A stretch of DNA of 64,000 nucleotides from assembly GCF_003568845.1 (NCBI RefSeq), contig NZ_CP030127.1:434001-498000 (forward strand), in the 5' to 3' direction. A program made the translations under genes and the position numbers. The notes beneath the pieces were generated by a model that saw only the letters and a program-made list of their open reading frames with translations, was not told where the DNA came from and did not search any database. This document shows, piece after piece, positions 60,899 to 64,000 of the stretch (positions are counted from its first letter, which is position 1; each line of letters starts with the position of its first letter). The stretch is from Indioceanicola profundi. Its GTDB lineage: Bacteria; Pseudomonadota; Alphaproteobacteria; Azospirillales; Azospirillaceae.

Positions 60899-61972
60899 AT
60901 GCGCGAATACAACATCGCCGCCATTCCGGCCGACGGCATCGGCCCGGAGGTCATCCACGCCGGCCTCCGCGTTCTGGAAGCGCTGGAACGCCGTGTCGGC
61001 GACATGAAGCTGCATGTCCAGGAATTTCCCTGGGGCTCGGACTATTACAAGCGGCATGGCGTGATGATGCCGGCGGACGGGCTGAAGACCCTGAAGCCCT
61101 TCAACGCCATCTATTTCGGTGCCGTCGGCGCGCCGGACGTGCCGGACCACGTCACGCTCTGGGGCCTGCGCCTGCCGATCTGCCAGGGCTTCGACCAGTA
61201 CGCCAATGTGCGCCCCACCAGGGTCCTGCCCGGCATCACACCGCCGCTACGCAATTGCGGCCCCGGCGATCTGGACTGGGTGATCGTGCGTGAGAACTCG
61301 GAGGGCGAATATTCCGGCAATGGCGGCCGCGCCCACCGCGGCCTGCCGGAGGAGGTGGGCACCGAGGTCGCCATCTTCACCCGCGTCGGCGTGACTCGCA
61401 TCATGCGCTATGCCTTCCGCCTGGCCCAGTCTCGCCCGCGCAAGTTCCTCACCGTGGTCACCAAGTCCAATGCCCAGCGGTTCGGCATGGTGATGTGGGA
61501 CGAGATCGCGGCGGAGGTGGCGGAAGAGTTTCCGGACGTCACCTGGGACAAGATGCTGGTCGACGCCATGACCGTGCGCATGACTCTGAAGCCGCAAAGC
61601 CTGGACACCATCGTCGCCACCAACCTGCATGCCGACATCCTGTCGGACCTTGCCGGTGCGCTGGCCGGAAGCCTGGGGGTCGCCCCCACCGCGAACATCG
61701 ATCCGGAACGCCGCTTTCCCTCCATGTTCGAGCCGATCCACGGCTCCGCCTTCGACATCACCGGTAAGGGCATTGCCAACCCCATCGCCACCTTCTGGAC
61801 CGCCGCGCAGATGCTGGAGCATCTCGGGGAGAAGGACGCGGCGGAGCGGCTGATGCGGGCGGTGGAGCGGGTCACCGCGTCCAACATCCTGACACCGGAC
61901 GTCGGCGGCACCGCCACGACAAAGGACGTGACCGATGCCGTCATCGACGCGATCCACAGCTCCAACGTCTGA
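60899..61972 (+). CDS. Tartrate/D-malate dehydrogenase (decarboxylating), second copy
   Basis: 357 residues, start 14 bases after tarD. Same family as 57624-58688: IPADGIGPEVIHAGLRVLEA, VRENSEGEYSGNGGRAH, KFLTVVTKSNAQRFGMVMWD, TNLHADILSDLAGALAGSLG and FEPIHGSAFDITGKGIANP. The two copies differ widely (for example CQGFDQYANVRPTRVLPG here), so they are old paralogues that may divide substrates, such as L- or meso-tartrate versus D-malate (inference). A strong hairpin follows. Confidence 0.87.
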   Translation: MREYNIAAIPADGIGPEVIHAGLRVLEALERRVGDMKLHVQEFPWGSDYYKRHGVMMPADGLKTLKPFNAIYFGAVGAPDVPDHVTLWGLRLPICQGFDQYANVRPTRVLPGITPPLRNCGPGDLDWVIVRENSEGEYSGNGGRAHRGLPEEVGTEVAIFTRVGVTRIMRYAFRLAQSRPRKFLTVVTKSNAQRFGMVMWDEIAAEVAEEFPDVTWDKMLVDAMTVRMTLKPQSLDTIVATNLHADILSDLAGALAGSLGVAPTANIDPERRFPSMFEPIHGSAFDITGKGIANPIATFWTAAQMLEHLGEKDAAERLMRAVERVTASNILTPDVGGTATTKDVTDAVIDAIHSSNV

Positions 61973-62049
61973 GCCGGCGGGCGGAAACGGATTCCGCCGC
62001 GCGGTTACGGTGACACGCTGCGCAGGCCCCTGAACATGAATAGAACATC

Positions 62050-62075
62050 GGTTCGGCATCCCAGAATGCCGAACC
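62050..62075 (+). terminator. Hairpin after the second dehydrogenase
   Basis: GGTTCGGCAT and ATGCCGAACC pair perfectly (10 bp) around CCCAGA. The GGCAT-6-ATGCC core equals the central dyad of the LysR site upstream, so it could also be a regulator site. Confidence 0.6.
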
Positions 62076-62259
62076 AGCCCTCCGGCGGGGCATCCGGCAC
62101 GGTTCCGGACGGTTTCGAGCATGTCACCGAAACAACGTGCAGCCGTCCGGACCGGGCCGCCGGATGACTTTCGGCATTGCAACGTTCCGGTGACCGGATA
62201 AGCTCTCCCGCGCCTGTGCGCCGCTTGTGGTGCCGCTGGCCAAGGAGGATGCGACCGGC

Positions 62260-62652
62260 ATGTTCGAGACCCTACCTCTCTATTTCCTGTTCCTCGGAAC
62301 CGGCGTGATCCTGATCGCGCTGGCGGTGGCCATCTATGTGATGATCACGCCCTACCGGGAGATCACCCTGATTCGCGAGGGCAACAGCGCCGCCGCCATC
62401 AGCCTGGGCGGCACGGTGATCGGCCTGTCGATTGCGCTGTTCAGCATCGCCTCCGGTACCTATGACGTGCTGGATCTGGCGCTCTGGGGCGCTGTGGCGC
62501 TGGCCAGCCAGATCGCAGTGTTCGTTCTGGTCTCTTTCAAGCTTCCCGGCTTTCGCCAGGGAATCGAAAGCGACCGTGTCGGTTACGGCATCACGCTCGG
62601 CGCTTTCTCGATTGCCATGGGCATTCTGAACGCCGGCAGCCTCAGCGTCTGA
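62260..62652 (+). CDS. DUF350 membrane protein (YjfL-like)
   Basis: 130 residues from ATG 62260, with AAGGAGG upstream at 11 bases. About four membrane segments are visible (LYFLFLGTGVILIALAVAIY, SLGGTVIGLSIALFSIASGT, ALWGAVALASQIAVFVLVSF, GITLGAFSIAMGILNAG). REGNSAAAISLGG is the typical DUF350 motif between repeats. Function unknown; in enterobacteria its relative yjfL lies with a PspA-like gene and a DUF1190 gene, as here. Confidence 0.85.
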   Translation: MFETLPLYFLFLGTGVILIALAVAIYVMITPYREITLIREGNSAAAISLGGTVIGLSIALFSIASGTYDVLDLALWGAVALASQIAVFVLVSFKLPGFRQGIESDRVGYGITLGAFSIAMGILNAGSLSV

Positions 62653-62670
62653 CGTCCGGAGATTACAGCC

Positions 62671-63492
62671 ATGATGCAGTTCTTTCGTACCCTCCTTGGC
62701 GTGAAGGGGGAGAATCTCGGCCGTCAGATGGTGGACGCCATCGTCGACCTCGACCCCAAGAGCGCGTCCGCGGCCCAGCTCCGGGTCATGGAGGAGGATC
62801 TGGACAAGGCCGGCAAGCTGCTGACCCGGCTGCGCGCGGACTTCCAGCGTGAGCGCAAAGAAGCCATTGAGGCGCGTGAGAACTATACCCGCCGCATTGC
62901 CGCGGCAGAGCATCTGAACAACCAGCTCATGGCCGAATCGGACCCCAACCGTCGCGCCAGCCTGGAGGGCAGCCTCTCCACCCTGCTGACCCAGCTCGAG
63001 GAGCTGGAAGGCGAGGTGCTGGTGGAGGAGCGCGAGGCGGAGGAGGCGGAAACCCTGGTCGCGGAGGCGGAAGCCGCCTACCGGGAAAAGGCCAAGGCCC
63101 TGGCCGATGCCAAGACCGCCCTGACCCGCGCGGAGCGCGACATGCAGCGCGCCAAGATGCAGGAGGAGCGGGAGCACGAGCGTGCGAACCGCGCGGCCGA
63201 GGTGGCAGGACTGCGCCAGGGCAGCGGCTCCAAGCTGACTGTGGCGGTGGACGCCATGAACCGGCGGGCCGAGACGGCCCGCATCAATGCCGAGGCGGCA
63301 CGCCTGAAGGCGCAGGCGCTGGGCGACCTCTCCAACCGCGACAAGGCTAGCCTCGGCGATCCGAATATCGAGGCGGCGCTGAGGGCCATCGGGAGCGGTG
63401 GCGCTCCGACGCAGGGACTTCATGACCGGCTGGCGAAGCTGACCGGCAAGCCCCCTGCGCCGAAAGCCCTTCCAGGGCCGGAAAAGGGATAA
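62671..63492 (+). CDS. PspA/IM30-like coiled-coil protein
   Basis: 273 residues. It starts MMQFFRTLLGVKGENLGRQM, then runs as a long charged coiled coil (LRADFQRERKEAIEARENYT, LEELEGEVLVEEREAEEAET, REKAKALADAKTALTRAERD), with an Ala-rich second helix and a Pro-rich tail. This is the layout of PspA/YjfJ-type membrane-protecting proteins that assemble on the inner face of the membrane. It sits between the DUF350 and DUF1190-like genes, 18 bases after the first. Confidence 0.75.
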   Translation: MMQFFRTLLGVKGENLGRQMVDAIVDLDPKSASAAQLRVMEEDLDKAGKLLTRLRADFQRERKEAIEARENYTRRIAAAEHLNNQLMAESDPNRRASLEGSLSTLLTQLEELEGEVLVEEREAEEAETLVAEAEAAYREKAKALADAKTALTRAERDMQRAKMQEEREHERANRAAEVAGLRQGSGSKLTVAVDAMNRRAETARINAEAARLKAQALGDLSNRDKASLGDPNIEAALRAIGSGGAPTQGLHDRLAKLTGKPPAPKALPGPEKG

Positions 63493-63504
63493 GGGAGACG
63501 CGAA

Positions 63505-64000
63505 TTGGCCAAGGTTCCAACCACCGATCCGACTTCCCCGCCCGCGGCGCGGCGGCGGCGCTCGCGGTACATATCGACGCTCCTGCTGGGCGCCGCCGCC
63601 CTCTCGCTGTCCGGCTGCGGAGAAGAGGCCGTGGAGACGGAGGCGCGGGTCTTCCCCACAGTGGAAGCCTGCCGTGCCGAGTTCCCGGCGGAGGAATGCG
63701 ACAAGGCCTTCGAGGCATCGCGCGACATCCACCTGCAGACCGCACCCCGCTACGCCAGCGTCGCCGAATGCGAGGCGGAGAACGGCCCCGAGGCCTGCCA
63801 GCAGACGGTCATGGCGAACCCGAATGGCGGCGTCAGCAGTGTCTTCGTTCCGGCGCTGATGGGCTTCATGCTGGGCCGGGCGCTGGATGGCGGGCGCTAT
63901 CCCTATGGCTTCGGCTATGGCGGCCGCAATTACTATCCTCGTCCAGTCTATGTGGACCGGGACGGATTCCTGCGCAGCGGTTCCCGCACCATCGGCCAGG
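63505..64000 (+). CDS. DUF1190-like lipoprotein or exported protein (cut by window end)
   Basis: The frame opens with TTG 63505 behind GGGAGACGCGAA and runs off the window without a stop (165 codons seen). After a basic start (ARRRRSRYISTLLLGAAAL) comes LSLSGCGEEAVE, a hydrophobic core and lipobox-like cysteine. The next part has paired cysteines (VEACRAEFPAEECDKAFEAS, VAECEAENGPEACQQTV) and then a Gly/Tyr-rich stretch (RYPYGFGYGGRNYYPRPVYV), as in DUF1190/YjfM proteins. It completes the DUF350-PspA-DUF1190 set; a glutathionylspermidine-synthase-like gene would be expected next. Confidence 0.7.
   Translation, partial: MAKVPTTDPTSPPAARRRRSRYISTLLLGAAALSLSGCGEEAVETEARVFPTVEACRAEFPAEECDKAFEASRDIHLQTAPRYASVAECEAENGPEACQQTVMANPNGGVSSVFVPALMGFMLGRALDGGRYPYGFGYGGRNYYPRPVYVDRDGFLRSGSRTIGQ

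Overview
The window is GC-rich, densely coded DNA that reads as an alphaproteobacterium, probably a Rhodospirillales/Azospirillaceae-type organism. This is an inference from the gene repertoire: HutC-HutF histidine catabolism, a XoxF-type methanol dehydrogenase set, TctCAB, TonB-dependent receptors with the EEIVVTGSRI signature, and an RTX-type GH16 enzyme. No rRNA, tRNA or CRISPR array is visible. The first gene and the last gene are cut by the window ends.

Layout. 1-2820: end of an alpha/beta hydrolase, then a small thiol/sulfur group (periplasmic thioredoxin-like protein, CcdA, two exported DsrE-family proteins). 3149-7673: chemoreceptor, HU protein, LuxR-type solo regulator, cytochrome c. 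8015-13376: TonB-dependent receptor, a PepSY membrane protein, and a PepSY protein fused to an NqrF-like 2Fe-2S/FAD/NADH module. 13486-18953: hutC, hutF, hutU, hutH. The palindrome upstream of the TonB receptor resembles the HutC operator in front of hutF, which suggests that the receptor/reductase module and histidine catabolism are controlled together. 19085-33291: metal-resistance island. A plus-strand copper operon (CusF-like, small secreted protein, cupredoxin, CopA, CopB) faces a minus-strand czcI-C-B-A operon. Between them lie an amber-interrupted SinR/Cas2-like gene and a decayed czcD. An anti-sigma/sigma/anti-sigma operon follows. 33440-36549: xoxF, xoxJ and xoxG on the minus strand, with the lanthanide-type DYD signature in XoxF.

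36550-44070 is an accessory, partly decaying stretch: a sigma-region-4-only protein, an N-terminally short MntP, a two-gene unit ending in an ATPase-only kinase fragment, AraC and VOC genes, and a coiled-coil/HNH gene pair whose nuclease is split by an IS481-family element. 44071-53227: acyl-CoA synthetase plus hydrolase, a secreted RTX glycanase with three repeat modules (two carry an identical 355-bp DNA repeat), a phospholipase D family enzyme, a DUF2795 protein, a NarL-type regulator and an isochorismatase-family hydrolase. 53442-61972: a flavin monooxygenase-like enzyme, then a tartrate unit: tctC-tctA-tctB uptake, two tartrate/malate dehydrogenases, D-tartrate dehydratase and a divergent LysR regulator with four GGCAT/ATGCC half-sites in the shared promoter. 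62260-end: DUF350, PspA-like and DUF1190-like genes, resembling the enterobacterial yjf envelope cluster.

How it works together: most of the window serves envelope and metal physiology (copper, zinc/cobalt/cadmium, lanthanide/PQQ, TonB-linked uptake with trans-membrane reduction) and carbon scavenging (histidine, tartrate, C1 alcohols, polysaccharide). The 23.5-24.5 kb and 36.5-44 kb stretches hold the broken genes and the IS element.
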